Shown here: one piece after another, positions 1-9,455 of the stretch | Position numbering within the stretch: position 1 is the stretch's first letter | Layout: each line of letters begins with the position of its first letter | Assembly: GCA_964633715.1 (NCBI GenBank) | Contig: CAZWHQ010000010.1 | Span: 33,072 to 97,071 of the forward strand | Direction of reading: 5' to 3' | Source of the DNA: JAUWVG01 sp964633715 | Lineage (GTDB): Bacteria > Acidobacteriota > Aminicenantia > Aminicenantales > Aminicenantaceae | DNA: 64,000 nucleotides | Notes under the pieces: generated by a model | What the model saw: the letters and a program-made list of their open reading frames with translations, nothing else | Databases searched by the model: none | Told to the model about the DNA's origin: nothing | Program-made: the position numbers and the translations under genes

Positions 1-1
1 A

Positions 2-226
2 GAGAACCTCATGGCTAAGCATAAGTATCCGGGATTAGAAGCACAAAAAAAACAGCACAGGGAATTTCAGGAAACACTGAGCCATATATTGGAGGACTAT
101 CAGGATGAGGGCCCAACCAAGGCTCTGGCAACGTCTATCAACGTTTTTTTGCTCAACTGGTTAATCAATCATATCAAAGGTGTTGATGTCCAAATCGGAA
201 AATTTTTATCTGACAAAACGAGCTAG
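2..226 (+). CDS. Bacteriohemerythrin-like protein, C-terminal part (cut by window edge)
   Basis: The frame is open to the left edge and reads ENLMAKHKYPGLEA before continuing, so the ATG at 11 is internal and the gene starts outside the window. The EExLM...YPG segment and the C-terminal NWLINHIKGVD segment match helices C and D of bacteriohemerythrins, which bind O2 at a di-iron site or act as O2 sensors. The HxxxxD ligand pair of the last helix is present. In the preceding helix the usual HxxxH pair reads QKKQH, so the first His ligand is Gln and the di-iron site may be altered. No partner gene can be judged from the visible part. Confidence 0.78.
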   Translation, partial: ENLMAKHKYPGLEAQKKQHREFQETLSHILEDYQDEGPTKALATSINVFLLNWLINHIKGVDVQIGKFLSDKTS

Positions 227-265
227 AACTCACAAAGATCCTTTGATTCGAGACAGGTCAAAAAA

Positions 266-2158
266 ATGAAAGAATTAAAGCTGTTCGGTACCAAAATTAT
301 CGATGACGTCTTTACCGACGAAATTTCTTTTTTTAAGCCTAAATTTGAGGTGGATTATGACGCCTATGTGGAAAGACTCTGGAAGGCCAATCCGGAGCTC
401 CACAAAATCCTCAAAAACGCGGATGACTTGGAGGCCGCAAGGGATGGTGTCTTTTCCTATCTGGAGCAAGCCGAACGAGAAATATTCGCTGTGGACAACG
501 ATCTCCATATTTTGGAAAAGGCTACCGTGAGGGAAGGAATCCGTGCTTTTAAAAGTATAATCGGTCCGGTCAATGAATACCGCACCGAAGTGTCTGCCCT
601 GGATATCTTGTGGAAGTTGGCTCAGGACACAAAAGACGACATCAGAACAGAAGTTTCTGTAGGATTTTTAATGGAATTTATCAATCTGTTCCGGAGTGTC
701 ATCGGTCAATCCAATATCTATCATGAGAATGGTGAGGTCAAAAAACATATTCCCGACTTTTTAAAGCTCGAGGGACTTGCAGCAGCTCAGGCGAGAACGG
801 ACATCCTGGATGAATTGGGTTCAACTGTAAAGAAATATTTTAAAAAATATCCTTCCGGACTCGAAGACGAAGTGATTTTTTGGCGAAAAGAAAATAAGAC
901 AAAAATACTCCATTATTTTGGAGGAAAAGAGGCAGATTGGAACGATTATAAATGGCATCTCAAACATGTTATCAGTGATTCCAAACCGCTTCTGGATCTC
1001 ATCGAACTGACCAAAAATCAAAAAAATGCCATCGAAAAAGCCAATCTCAACAAAATACCCTTTGGGATCACACCCTACTATCTCAGCTTGATGGATTCAA
1101 ATATCTCCATCGGTTATGATCACGCTATTCGCGCACAGGTGATCCCTCCAAAAAAATACGTGGACTCGATGTCCGAACACCGGGAGGAACGGAACACCTT
1201 TTTTGATTTTATGGGAGAACATGACACCTCTCCACAGGATTTGATCACACGCCGCTATCCCTTAATTTCGATCTTAAAGCCCTTTAATACATGCGCACAG
1301 ATCTGCATCTACTGCCAGCGCAACTGGGAGATCGAACGGGTATTGGATCCAAAAGCCACGGCCTCGAAAGAACAGATCGATTTAGCCCTGGACTGGTTTG
1401 ATGACCACAAAAGTGTCGGAGACATTTTGATAACAGGCGGAGATCCTGTCGTGATGAAAGACAATCAATTGGAGAGGATTTTAGACATCCTAGCCAAGAA
1501 AAAACACATCTACCGCATCCGACTCGGAACAAGGACACCGGTTGTCCTTCCCATGCGCTGGACCGACGACTTGATCAAGATTGCCGCCAAATATCACGAT
1601 CCTCCACGAAGAGAGATTGCCGTCGTCACACATTTTGAACATCCCTACGAAATCACCCCGGAGAGCTTGGAGGCCGTTCAAAAAATTCGAAAAACCGGGA
1701 TCGGTGTCTATAACCAGGTCGTCTTCACCATGGAAAATTCCCGGCGTTTTGAACTGGCAAAGCTCCGCTGGGACTTAAAATCCATCGGCGTGGATCCTTA
1801 CTACACATTCAACATGAAAGGAAAAGAGGAAACCCAACAGTATATGGTCCCCATTGCACGAATTTTGCAGGAAAGGAAGGAGGAGGCCCGGCTGCTGCCC
1901 GGACTGGACCGCACAGACGAACCTGTTTTTAATGTGCCTAAATTGGGGAAGAACCATCTGCGCTCCTGGCAGGATCACCGCTTAGTGATGATTCTGCCCA
2001 ATGGCTCTCGAGTCTATGAATTTCATCCTTGGGAAAAAAACATTGCTCCGGTTCCACCATATAATTATATCGATGTTCCTATCTACGATTACCTGGAAGA
2101 GTTGGCGGCCCGGGGTGAAAATATACGGGATTACCGGACAATCTGGTTTTATTATTAG
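266..2158 (+). CDS. KamA-family radical SAM aminomutase (lysine/glutamate 2,3-aminomutase-like) with long N-terminal extension
   Basis: The radical SAM CxxxCxxC motif (CAQICIYC) starts at about residue 343. It is followed by the KamA hallmarks: GDILITGGDP, a RLGTRTPVVLP segment, and a PYYTFNMKG segment. The family uses a 4Fe-4S cluster, SAM and PLP to move an amino group from C2 to C3 of an amino acid. At 630 aa it is about 200 residues longer than the usual roughly 420, the excess being an N-terminal helical region of unknown role. By eye, the two Asp that bind the substrate amino group in lysine aminomutase align with Lys (FNMKG) and Asn (FNVP), the pattern described for glutamate 2,3-aminomutase. 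This residue alignment is by eye and uncertain. The leader has no strong Shine-Dalgarno site. The gene converges with the next one, 9 bp away. Confidence 0.85.
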   Translation: MKELKLFGTKIIDDVFTDEISFFKPKFEVDYDAYVERLWKANPELHKILKNADDLEAARDGVFSYLEQAEREIFAVDNDLHILEKATVREGIRAFKSIIGPVNEYRTEVSALDILWKLAQDTKDDIRTEVSVGFLMEFINLFRSVIGQSNIYHENGEVKKHIPDFLKLEGLAAAQARTDILDELGSTVKKYFKKYPSGLEDEVIFWRKENKTKILHYFGGKEADWNDYKWHLKHVISDSKPLLDLIELTKNQKNAIEKANLNKIPFGITPYYLSLMDSNISIGYDHAIRAQVIPPKKYVDSMSEHREERNTFFDFMGEHDTSPQDLITRRYPLISILKPFNTCAQICIYCQRNWEIERVLDPKATASKEQIDLALDWFDDHKSVGDILITGGDPVVMKDNQLERILDILAKKKHIYRIRLGTRTPVVLPMRWTDDLIKIAAKYHDPPRREIAVVTHFEHPYEITPESLEAVQKIRKTGIGVYNQVVFTMENSRRFELAKLRWDLKSIGVDPYYTFNMKGKEETQQYMVPIARILQERKEEARLLPGLDRTDEPVFNVPKLGKNHLRSWQDHRLVMILPNGSRVYEFHPWEKNIAPVPPYNYIDVPIYDYLEELAARGENIRDYRTIWFYY

Positions 2159-2167
2159 CCGTATTTT

Positions 2168-3253
2168 TTATGCGGCTTGCAGTTCAGCCAGCAGCCCAGT
2201 AATGAGGTCTTTTACTTTGACTATCTTATTAAGGCGATAGGCATTCTGTCCACAGAAAATAAGTCCATGTTCCACATCTCCAAAATAGGAGTTGAGGAGA
2301 GCGCGGGCAATGCAGTATTTCGCTGTACTTACTTTACAGAGCGTCAGGCACCGGTAGGGGCACTTGACCTTGAGCTTCCCTTTAATATCTATGTTCTTAA
2401 GGAACTTGTTATAGATAGCCCGCCCCGGCATACCAACAGGACTTTTAATGATGGTGATGTCTTCCTCTGTGGCATCAAGGTAGGCCTGTTTAAACTCCTG
2501 AGAAACATCACACTCATCGGTGCAAACAAAACGTGTGGCCATCTGAACCCCGGAAGCACCCATTGATATCATTCGAGCAATGTCTTTTCCGGTAAATATC
2601 CCTCCGGCCGCGATGACAGGAATTTTCTTTCCCTGTTTATCTTCAAAGGGTTTGATGGTCTCCAAAATCTGAGGGAGGAGAATTTCCAGAGAATACTTTT
2701 CCGGTTCCTCAAGCTGCTCCACAGAAAAGCCAAGGTGCCCTCCTGCCAAAGGGCCCTCAAGAATCAATGCATCAGGGATTCGTCCATATCGTTTATCCCA
2801 GGATTGGAGAACAAGCCTGGCGACTCTGGCCGAGCTCACAATCGGAACAAGATTCACCGATGTATCATTGACAGTAGCAGGGAGTTTTATGGGAAGTCCG
2901 GCGCCATAAATGATAATTTTTATGCCTTCCCTTACAGCAGCCAGGATCATATCATCCACATTGGAGAGTACTCCCATAAAATTCACGGCCAAATGGCCAT
3001 CTGTTTTACTTTTTGCCTTTCGAATCTCCCTGATTAGCGATTCTCTGGATTCACTCTCATAGTCTTTTATTCCGGCTTTTACGTTTCCCAGTCCAACACT
3101 CGCAATGGTTCCTATCGCTCCTGTATCAGCCACAGCTGCCGCCAGAGAAGAGAGAGACACTCGCACACCCATTCCCCCCTGTATGATCGGGATGTCAGCA
3201 GTGATCGAGCCAATTTTTAATTTCGGAATATCCACACAATCTTTCCTAAACAT
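2168..3253 (-). CDS. Nitronate monooxygenase / FabK-like FMN-dependent TIM-barrel oxidoreductase
   Basis: The N-terminal PIIQGGMGVRVS and AVADTGAIGTIAS segments, the central GPLAGGHLG and the IPVIAAGGIF phosphate-binding loop followed by GASGVQMATRF define the 2-nitropropane dioxygenase/FabK family. These enzymes are FMN-dependent and oxidise nitronates or reduce enoyl-ACP; sequence alone does not settle which. The C-terminus carries a Cys-rich segment (CPYRCLTLCK) seen in some anaerobe members. A TTG start four codons upstream is possible, but ATG at 3253 reads MFRKDCVDIPKLKIG and is more usual. It has its own promoter-like sequence, so it need not belong to the large minus-strand cluster upstream. 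Confidence 0.83.
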   Translation of the reverse strand: MFRKDCVDIPKLKIGSITADIPIIQGGMGVRVSLSSLAAAVADTGAIGTIASVGLGNVKAGIKDYESESRESLIREIRKAKSKTDGHLAVNFMGVLSNVDDMILAAVREGIKIIIYGAGLPIKLPATVNDTSVNLVPIVSSARVARLVLQSWDKRYGRIPDALILEGPLAGGHLGFSVEQLEEPEKYSLEILLPQILETIKPFEDKQGKKIPVIAAGGIFTGKDIARMISMGASGVQMATRFVCTDECDVSQEFKQAYLDATEEDITIIKSPVGMPGRAIYNKFLKNIDIKGKLKVKCPYRCLTLCKVSTAKYCIARALLNSYFGDVEHGLIFCGQNAYRLNKIVKVKDLITGLLAELQAA

Positions 3254-3280
3254 TTTTTTTCGCAAGGGATTTTTAATTAA

Positions 3281-3308
3281 ATTATACGATTTTTTTTCTG
3301 AAATTCAA
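3281..3308 (-). promoter_or_regulatory. Sigma-70-type promoter for the nitronate monooxygenase-like gene
   Basis: On the minus strand TTGAAT (-35) and a perfect TATAAT (-10) are separated by 16 bp, ending 27 bp before the ATG of the flavoprotein gene. No Shine-Dalgarno site is obvious between promoter and start. Confidence 0.5.
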
Positions 3309-3351
3309 TAGTTTTCTCGATTTTTCACGTCACTCAGAACTTATTTCCAAG

Positions 3352-4689
3352 CTATTGACCTTCAATACAGTAGAGATTTTTATATCCGCGCAGAAACAAC
3401 TGGTTTCCGACAACAACGGGTGAAGCGTTAAAATTGTCATCCAGTTGGTTTTTTGCCAGTATGTCAAAATTGGGGCCGTGTTTGATCACAAAGGCCATTC
3501 CATTTTGTCCAAGGATGATGATTTTGTTGCTGGCCACAATGGGGGACGCGAAAATATTCCCCATTCCTTCAAGCCGCTGATTGCTGTAGAAAGCTTTCCC
3601 TGTTTTTGCATCAAAGCAGGAGAGGATACCATTATTGCTCTTGAGAAAATACAGGGAATCTTCGAAGAGCAGAGGAGAAGGTGCATAAGGTGTATCTTGA
3701 TCAAATTTCCAAATGATCGCATCCGTACCGGTGATGTTCCCCTTGGCCTCGGAAAGACGAATGGCCAGAAGCGCATTTCCTCGATAACCGCTCATCAGAT
3801 AGACAACCCCCTTGGCTTCCACCGGCATGGGGATGGCGTTCATTGTCATTCCGGCACATTCCCAGATCAGATCTCCGGTGGCAAGATCATAGCTCCGGAT
3901 CAGTGCCGTTGCGCTGGTGATCACCTGAGGTTTTCCATTGTTTTCAACAATCAAAGGTGAAGCCCAGGAAGTTCCTTCATCGCGGTCGACTTTCCAAATG
4001 TCCTTTCCCGTCTTTTTATCGAGAGCGATGATGAACGACTGCCCCTCATGGTCCCATGTGACGACAATTTTATCGCCGTAGAGGGCAGGAGAACTGCCTT
4101 CACCAAAATTCATTCTTTTCTTCAACTGGCCAAAATCCCGATCCCATTTGACATGGCCCTCCATGTCCAGACAATACAGTCCCCGGGAACCAAAGTAGGC
4201 ATAGATGTGTTCGCCGTCTGTCAGAGGAGAATTTGAGGCCCAGCTGCCGAACTGGTGCGTCCCTTCCTGAGGCCATTCTTCCTTGACTGTTGTCTGCCAG
4301 AGGATTTTCCCGTCATTCCGGTCCAGAGCCATCACAACAAACTTATGGATTTTATTCGTCCTCGATGAGGGCATCCCGCGGCCTTGTGCAGTACCTCCAG
4401 CCGGCTCTTCGGGTTGGCCCTCTTTTTCGGTCTCCACGGCCGTGGTCAGATAGATTCTATTTCCCCAGATGATAGGGGTGGAATGGCCCTTCCCAGGGAT
4501 GGCGATTTTCCATTTGATATTTTTTGTCTCGCTCCACTCAGATGGGAAATTTCCATTGGGAGAGACACCGTTGTCAAGAGGACCCCGCCACTGCGGCCAG
4601 TTATTTTCGATGTCCGCCCCATTCTCATAAGCTAAAAAAAAGCTCGAACAGACGACTAAAAGACTCATCAACAAAGCAAATTTTTTCAT
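3352..4689 (-). CDS. Secreted PQQ-like beta-propeller protein
   Basis: The protein has an N-terminal signal peptide (MKKFALLMSLLVVCSSFFLA) and then the family signature NWPQWRGPLDNGVS and a SxPIIWGNRIYLTT segment. Repeated blades carry the tryptophan-docking pattern (DGKILWQ, TGKDIWK, TGDLIWEC). This predicts an eight-bladed PQQ-like/BamB-like fold in the periplasm or exported. PQQ ligands of alcohol dehydrogenases are not recognisable, so a scaffold or binding role is as likely as catalysis. The start has a good Shine-Dalgarno site (AAGGAG). It lies 29 bp downstream of a close paralogue with the same domain layout, probably a tandem duplicate, and is the last gene of the propeller-rich minus-strand run. 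Confidence 0.85.
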   Translation of the reverse strand: MKKFALLMSLLVVCSSFFLAYENGADIENNWPQWRGPLDNGVSPNGNFPSEWSETKNIKWKIAIPGKGHSTPIIWGNRIYLTTAVETEKEGQPEEPAGGTAQGRGMPSSRTNKIHKFVVMALDRNDGKILWQTTVKEEWPQEGTHQFGSWASNSPLTDGEHIYAYFGSRGLYCLDMEGHVKWDRDFGQLKKRMNFGEGSSPALYGDKIVVTWDHEGQSFIIALDKKTGKDIWKVDRDEGTSWASPLIVENNGKPQVITSATALIRSYDLATGDLIWECAGMTMNAIPMPVEAKGVVYLMSGYRGNALLAIRLSEAKGNITGTDAIIWKFDQDTPYAPSPLLFEDSLYFLKSNNGILSCFDAKTGKAFYSNQRLEGMGNIFASPIVASNKIIILGQNGMAFVIKHGPNFDILAKNQLDDNFNASPVVVGNQLFLRGYKNLYCIEGQ

Positions 4690-4718
4690 TCTTGTGGATC
4701 TCCTTATAAATTGTGGAA

Positions 4719-6092
4719 CTATTCTGCAATACAGTACAAATGGGTTGATGTTCGGATAAAAAGCTGTGATCCTGAGACGGCTGGGGACGCCAGTGTATAA
4801 CTCCCGTCAAGCTCATTCGTTGCAAGAAGTTTGAATTCCTTCCCTACAGAAATAATGGATGTCACGGCTCTTTCATTGATGATATAGAGTTTCCCATCCG
4901 AAAGAATGGGAGAGGCGCTCACGATTGCCTCCGTAGTAGATTCCGGTCCCCATATTTGTTCTCCTGTTTTTGCGTCCAGACATGTCACAAGGCCTCTGTC
5001 ATCGACCATATAAAAATATGTGCCGTCACAGACCGTGGAGGGAACATCCGGGCCGGCTGCCCCTTCATATTTCCAGACCAGATGGCTCTCCGTGATGTCT
5101 CCTGTCCCTCCGACCTTAAGAGCCAGAAGAGGTTTTTTCCGGGAGGGCGCATAGATTATTCCATCCACAACAATCGGCGTGGGAACGATGCGGTAATTTG
5201 AGCGCTTTAGAGGATTTAATCCGGCGGCCCGCCAGATCTCTTTTCCTGTCTTAAAATCATGGCCTGTGACATAATCCCCTCCCGAGATAACGATCTGCGT
5301 CTGTCCCCGGTATTGAAGGACAACGGGAGTCGTGTAAGCATCGGGGGATTCCCTTTCTGCATCCGTCGGGCGCTCCTGATGCCACAGGACTTTTCCTGAC
5401 TTGGCCTCAAAGGAAACGATATAAGAGGGGTCATCCGTGCGCATCCCATGGAGGACCTCAACAATGAGGCTGCCATCGTGCAGCAGCGGTGAAGATCCAT
5501 AACCCCAATTGTGACCAAAGGGACCGTAGTCTTTTTGCAGATCTTTTTTCCAGATTGATTTACCGTCCATATCAAAACAAAAGATTTTGCCCGTCCCGGT
5601 CACTACCCACACATTTTGCCCATCTGTAACAGGAGAAGGCGTAGAGTCGTTTTGTTTGTTGTGTACCTGGTTTTTATTATCCAGCTCTCTCTGCCAGAGA
5701 ATCTTCCCATCCTTTTTGGAAATACAGAGTAAAAACAGTTTTGATCCTCCAGGATCCCTGCCGGGCCTCCGGCTTCTTTGAGTGCCCTGAGCTTGTTCTT
5801 TCTGTGCAGGCTTTTCGGAAGGGCCAGGTTCAGGACTGGATTCTGCTTTGGATGGAGATGTGATAAATATCCGGTTGCCCCAAATAATAGGAGTTGCCGC
5901 ACTCCAAGAAGGCAGTTCTGTTTTCCAGACTATATTTTCAGTGAGACTCCACTTCATGGGAAGGTTTACGGCATCGGTGATTCCGTTATGAAGAGGTCCT
6001 CTCCAATGAGGCCAATTTTCTTCAGCCTGGAGATATCCAAAAACACCAAAAAGGGCCACTATTGAGGCCAGGGTCAAAATCAATTTCTTCAT
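4719..6092 (-). CDS. Secreted PQQ-like beta-propeller protein (paralogue of the gene at 3352)
   Basis: Signal peptide of about 23 residues ending near LQAEE, then NWPHWRGPLHNGITD and ATPIIWGNRIFITS, matching the neighbour at 3352 in order and spacing. Blade motifs include DGKILWQRE, SGKVLWHQE and TGEQIWGPE. A low-complexity Pro/Glu/Gln linker sits between blades one and two (around residues 83-112). Predicted exported beta-propeller; no catalytic residues can be assigned. ATG is preceded by AGGAGAAGG. The gene is separated by 65 bp from the ABC permease gene upstream and may be read from the same transcript. Confidence 0.85.
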   Translation of the reverse strand: MKKLILTLASIVALFGVFGYLQAEENWPHWRGPLHNGITDAVNLPMKWSLTENIVWKTELPSWSAATPIIWGNRIFITSPSKAESSPEPGPSEKPAQKEQAQGTQRSRRPGRDPGGSKLFLLCISKKDGKILWQRELDNKNQVHNKQNDSTPSPVTDGQNVWVVTGTGKIFCFDMDGKSIWKKDLQKDYGPFGHNWGYGSSPLLHDGSLIVEVLHGMRTDDPSYIVSFEAKSGKVLWHQERPTDAERESPDAYTTPVVLQYRGQTQIVISGGDYVTGHDFKTGKEIWRAAGLNPLKRSNYRIVPTPIVVDGIIYAPSRKKPLLALKVGGTGDITESHLVWKYEGAAGPDVPSTVCDGTYFYMVDDRGLVTCLDAKTGEQIWGPESTTEAIVSASPILSDGKLYIINERAVTSIISVGKEFKLLATNELDGSYTLASPAVSGSQLFIRTSTHLYCIAE

Positions 6093-6157
6093 TTACCTTC
6101 TCCTGATTTTACTCACTTGGATGTTAAAAACACTTTTTATTTAGACGCAGAAAAGAT

Positions 6158-9100
6158 CTATTCCTTTCTTAAAGCTGGAGAAAGATCTTCTTTTAAGGCC
6201 ATTTTCGCCGCTAAATACGTCCACAATGCTCCATTGAGACCAACTATAATAAATACTATAAGTATAGTAGGATAAGGGATTTCAGCACCCGGTGTCAACA
6301 GGGAAGGCAGAGTCGCCATGAGTGCCGCCAAAATTCCATATAAAATGCCAGCCGCTAGAAGTGTTATATGCTCGGACAAAACGATGGCCTGAATCGATTT
6401 TTTCGAAAAACCAACAGCACGGAGCAGGGCCAATTCTCCCTGGCGTTCTTTGATATTGCGCCAAACAACAATCCCCAATCCAAAACTTCCCAGCAGCAGG
6501 CCAAAACTCCCAAGAATAAGAAATATGGACAGATAGGTGTTCTGAACGGCATTAAACTCTGCCAACCGATTCGGTGCAGACATAATATCTAATCCCAAAT
6601 CCTGCATAGCCCAGGCTAGTTCATCCAAAGCTTCTCCACTATTCTCGGGTGAACTGTCAACAAGAAAAATTCTGTAGCCACTGACTGAAGGATATTTCTG
6701 GATAAAGGCCTCCTCAGAAATGATGACATTCCCCTGGAAGATTGAGTTGGATAATCCCCCGACCAATTTGATTTGGAAATTTTGCCCCCTTTCATCCACA
6801 TAGGTCAGAGAGTCTCCTACGGATTTACCTAATGCCCAAACAATGACCGACAAATCTGCAACCGCCGGCACAAGGCCATCTTCCAATTGGCTATCGAGAA
6901 CTGACCAAGGATTATCCGGATCGACATCCCCTGAAGTTTCGGCAAAAGTAAAGGCTCCTCTCTCTTCGAATTGTTTGGGATTGACTCCGATCAACTGTGG
7001 ATTTGTGACCTGATTGAGATTCAGGCAGCTCGCGTCATCTCCCTCTTTCACCCGGAATTGTACATATCGGAGGTCTAAAGAACGAACCTTTTCCAATCCG
7101 TAAAATTGCTGACCCTTTGTGCTGTTGAGATCATAAAGGACAGGAATTGAACTTTCCCCAAAAAGCGCAAATCCTCCTGTTCCGGATTCTCTTTTGTTGG
7201 CATCTTTGAAAGAATTGAGCCGGTTGGCCCCAACTGTAAATACAATGAACAATCCGCAGGCAAGGAGCCCGATTAGAGTGACACTGCGCAGGCGTTTTCT
7301 AGCGTTGTTCCGGATCCCGATGCGCAACAGGCTGAGCCGGGAGGACTTTTTCGGTCTGCCGATCCTCAACAGCAGGGCATTTGTCAGCGCCATCCCACCT
7401 GTCAAAAGCAGCGTTCCCGAAATAAAAAACACCATAAAAGCCTTACCCCCCGTGCCAAAATTCGTAAAAAGCAAAAGGAGGCATACTGCGACCACGCAGG
7501 CCAATCCAAAAACCAAACTTTTTTTTGGTCTTTTTTTACCCAAGCTGTCAAGCTTTGTTTGGCCTCTCTGCAGTGCGGCTGCAGATTGTCTGACCTGTCT
7601 TCTGGTCACCAGCCAGATTGTCAAAAAAGCGACAACACTCCCTATCAATACACCCAATAGAATGGAAAACACTCTAAGATGAATAAAAAGCACAGATGTT
7701 CCCACAGCAGCCTGCCATACAGTTTTGAGTGCAAAAAGAACAACCTGATTGTAGATCACTCCCAAAAGAGCACCCAAAATACTGCTGACCGTGATTAGCA
7801 CGGCGCCTTCAAAAAGCACCAGTCGTCTCACGCTCTTTTTCGAAAATCCCAGTGCGAGATACAGACCAATTTCTTCAGACCTTTTCTCTGTATTAAAACC
7901 AAACAGCAGTCCTGTCAGCAACAATGCGGCTAAAACTATAAAAAAGCTCAATCCTAAAAAAAGCTCGGAAAAACTTACTGATTGTGAACTCGCCTGAAGA
8001 CCGGTCTCCTTGACCGCCTGAAAGACAAATCCAAGATTGGCCGGATCCAAAACTTCTCTCAGTTTGTATTCGAGATTATTTTTATCTAAATCCCGAAACC
8101 GGACAGCGGTGAAACTTCCAAACCTGTTGGTCCACATCTCTTGTGCCGCTTCCAGAGACACAAAAGCTTTTGGAGTTCCTCCGAAATTATCCCAATAGTC
8201 CTCATCCTTATCTCGGATTTTATCCAAATCAATAGGGATGCCGGGATTCCAGTCACGGCAGTTATCCTCTCCGGCCAACCCTGGAAAATCAGGAAGGAGA
8301 TCTTTGTCAGCATAAGGCCCTTGAATAGAAACAACGTCTTTAACCTTGAAGGTCGACGTTTTTTCCTTCAAATCACGCCCTGGCCCCAACACATAATATG
8401 TCAACTGGATATTGTCTCCCCCTCTAGCTGAGATATCTTGGGACAGCCAATCATTTATAATAATATCATCCTCTCCCATTTCAGCCGGAACTTGAGGCAT
8501 TCCAGGAGCGGAGACAAATGAGTAGGGCGCCGCTCTTGCCCCAAAGCGTATTTCATTAACAAAATAGGTTAGTACAGGTTGGGCTCCAGGAAAAAGTTGC
8601 AGGACTGTCTCCGCAATAGTGGAATCCAGAAAAATTCGATTTGATCTGAGTTCTAAAACATCAGGCTCAGAAACCTTCCGAACGTCCAGACCAGCATCAT
8701 CCAGGATCCACCTCTTTTTAAAGGCCTCATTGAGAGTGAGGATATCCAGCGGGTTGTTTTTTCGTTCCCCCACAAGCAAAACATTTGCTCGATTGGGCAG
8801 ACCCATTTCCTGAGACAAAAAAGAGATGGACACAAATACAGTCATAGGGGCGATCTGATCTGCCCTGAGATGAAACCGACCAAATTCTTCATCTGATGCC
8901 ACCGCCTTTATCCGGAAACGTCTCGCAAGCGATGACTCAGAATCCAATGCAAGAGGAGCATCCTTTGGCATGGCATCCAGTTTTTCCGCTCGCAGAAGGA
9001 TTTCATCTCCGGCCTGGACACCCAATCGATTTGCCAGTTGACGGTTGACAACCGCCTCCTCAGGAGAGAGAGCCCCATAAATATCTTGGCCGCTGCTCAA

Positions 9101-9451
9101 TTGACTAAAACGATCATCCACACCTAAAACTTGAATGCGGTTAATCCGGCGAGCCCCCCCATCGGCAACAGCGATTCCCCTTGTTTGAAACAGAGGGGCA
9201 ACAGGAGTGCCGAGATCATTCGAAAGATCATCTGCCAGTTGAGTCCGGAAAAAACGGTCACCCGAAGACAGGGCAAATTCAGTTTGTCCAAGTCTGTCCA
9301 ACACGATCTGCCGGAGACTGAAGCGCACAGAATCCCCAATGACAAATGAGCCCACCAAAATGGCCGTGCTGACCATGGCTCCCAACACAACCCACCGATG
9401 ACTTTTGCGATAGTGAATCAGACTGCGGAATATAAGTTTTTTAAAATTCAT
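6158..9451 (-). CDS. Large ABC transporter permease with two FtsX/MacB-type domains (YbbP-like)
   Basis: At 1097 aa this is a double-FtsX permease. An N-terminal TM helix (about residues 20-40) is followed by a long MacB-like periplasmic domain. A three-TM FtsX unit with an EIGLYLALGFSKKSVRRL coupling segment follows, then a second TM helix and periplasmic domain, and a C-terminal FtsX unit with ELALLRAVGFSKKSIQAI. This is the architecture of YbbP/LolC-E-type mechanotransmission or export permeases, which act on lipids, lipoproteins or envelope substrates rather than by simple channel transport. Its ATPase is the next gene upstream, 4 bp away, so the two form the transporter. Substrate unknown. 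Confidence 0.87.
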   Translation of the reverse strand: MNFKKLIFRSLIHYRKSHRWVVLGAMVSTAILVGSFVIGDSVRFSLRQIVLDRLGQTEFALSSGDRFFRTQLADDLSNDLGTPVAPLFQTRGIAVADGGARRINRIQVLGVDDRFSQLSSGQDIYGALSPEEAVVNRQLANRLGVQAGDEILLRAEKLDAMPKDAPLALDSESSLARRFRIKAVASDEEFGRFHLRADQIAPMTVFVSISFLSQEMGLPNRANVLLVGERKNNPLDILTLNEAFKKRWILDDAGLDVRKVSEPDVLELRSNRIFLDSTIAETVLQLFPGAQPVLTYFVNEIRFGARAAPYSFVSAPGMPQVPAEMGEDDIIINDWLSQDISARGGDNIQLTYYVLGPGRDLKEKTSTFKVKDVVSIQGPYADKDLLPDFPGLAGEDNCRDWNPGIPIDLDKIRDKDEDYWDNFGGTPKAFVSLEAAQEMWTNRFGSFTAVRFRDLDKNNLEYKLREVLDPANLGFVFQAVKETGLQASSQSVSFSELFLGLSFFIVLAALLLTGLLFGFNTEKRSEEIGLYLALGFSKKSVRRLVLFEGAVLITVSSILGALLGVIYNQVVLFALKTVWQAAVGTSVLFIHLRVFSILLGVLIGSVVAFLTIWLVTRRQVRQSAAALQRGQTKLDSLGKKRPKKSLVFGLACVVAVCLLLLFTNFGTGGKAFMVFFISGTLLLTGGMALTNALLLRIGRPKKSSRLSLLRIGIRNNARKRLRSVTLIGLLACGLFIVFTVGANRLNSFKDANKRESGTGGFALFGESSIPVLYDLNSTKGQQFYGLEKVRSLDLRYVQFRVKEGDDASCLNLNQVTNPQLIGVNPKQFEERGAFTFAETSGDVDPDNPWSVLDSQLEDGLVPAVADLSVIVWALGKSVGDSLTYVDERGQNFQIKLVGGLSNSIFQGNVIISEEAFIQKYPSVSGYRIFLVDSSPENSGEALDELAWAMQDLGLDIMSAPNRLAEFNAVQNTYLSIFLILGSFGLLLGSFGLGIVVWRNIKERQGELALLRAVGFSKKSIQAIVLSEHITLLAAGILYGILAALMATLPSLLTPGAEIPYPTILIVFIIVGLNGALWTYLAAKMALKEDLSPALRKE

Positions 9452-9455
9452 TTTT

